NCBI GenBank assembly: GCA_963539215.1
Contig: CAUTJT010000001.1
Location: 124,001-188,000, forward strand
Source of the DNA: CAURNT01 sp963539215
GTDB lineage: Bacteria > Fusobacteriota > Fusobacteriia > Fusobacteriales > Leptotrichiaceae
Direction of reading: 5' to 3'
Length of the DNA stretch: 64,000 nt
Shown: positions 63,962 to 64,000 of the stretch, piece by piece
Layout: every line of letters starts with the position of its first letter
Position numbering within the stretch: position 1 is the stretch's first letter
The notes under the pieces: model-generated
Databases searched by the model: none
Seen by the model: only the letters and a program-made list of their open reading frames with translations
Told to the model about the DNA's origin: nothing
Translations under genes and position numbers: made by a program

Positions 63962-64000
63962 CTAATTAAAATAGTTTAATATCAAACTTTCCAATTCTTC
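63962..64000 (-). CDS. C-terminus of the gene before ntpC, probably V-ATPase subunit E
   Basis: Only twelve codons and a TAG stop are visible, reading EELESLILNYFN. The reading frame runs off the window. Subunit E normally precedes C in this operon and ends in a hydrophobic-acidic helix, so subunit E is likely, but this cannot be proved from the fragment. Confidence 0.5.
   Translation of the reverse strand, partial: EELESLILNYFN

Overview
The window is extremely AT-rich and gene-dense, and nearly all genes run on the minus strand. It carries diderm envelope markers: outer-membrane-type proteins ending in Phe, lipoproteins, and a two-partner secretion locus. It also carries many Firmicute-like housekeeping genes (RNase Y, YmdB, SufU, class II GalT, endonuclease-type MutL, V-type ATPase, pyruvate formate-lyase). 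That mix points to Fusobacteriota, most likely Leptotrichiaceae (Streptobacillus/Sneathia/Leptotrichia relatives). The assignment is inferred from content; no database was searched.

Layout. 1-3.5 kb: a partial DUF4298-like gene, pyruvate formate-lyase, and divergent phosphoglycerate mutase. 3.5-6.9 kb: a large surface protein with a coiled-coil centre and a barrel-like C-terminus. 7-16.7 kb: a complete galactose unit (mglBAC uptake, then galK-galM-galE-galT) preceded by a ROK-family regulator, with a candidate operator over the mglB promoter. 17-20.3 kb, plus strand: a PcrA-type helicase and two tandem exported papain-like proteins. 20.3-23.4 kb: a four-gene dipeptide/nickel-type ABC transporter without a binding protein, then a cold-shock gene.

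23.8-31.3 kb is the most interesting region. It is a two-partner secretion locus in the order TpsA (1772 aa, unrecognised C-terminal domain), an overlapping 326-aa gene, and an unusually short TpsB. It resembles a contact-dependent inhibition system with A-I-B gene order. A 5'-truncated IS1202-type transposase lies immediately upstream.

32.2-58.9 kb is a long housekeeping stretch. It covers cell wall and shape (rodA, alr, dacA), RNA metabolism (rluA-type, rny, pnp, rpsO, rlmH), lipoprotein and lipid synthesis (lgt, pgsA), a calcium-type P-ATPase, aminoacyl-tRNA synthetases (lysS, aspS, hisS), mutL, tmk and sufU. Between mutL and aspS, on the plus strand, a strong promoter drives a structured RNA of about 190 nt that looks like 6S RNA. 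58.9-64 kb holds a V-type ATPase operon read E-C-F-A-B-D, cut off at the window end within the gene before subunit C (probably subunit E).

Together the genes describe a fermentative, galactose-using, host-associated diderm with a minimal set of regulators. No tRNA, rRNA or CRISPR array was seen. Several starts were moved from the longest open frame to codons with proper Shine-Dalgarno spacing; these are noted per gene.
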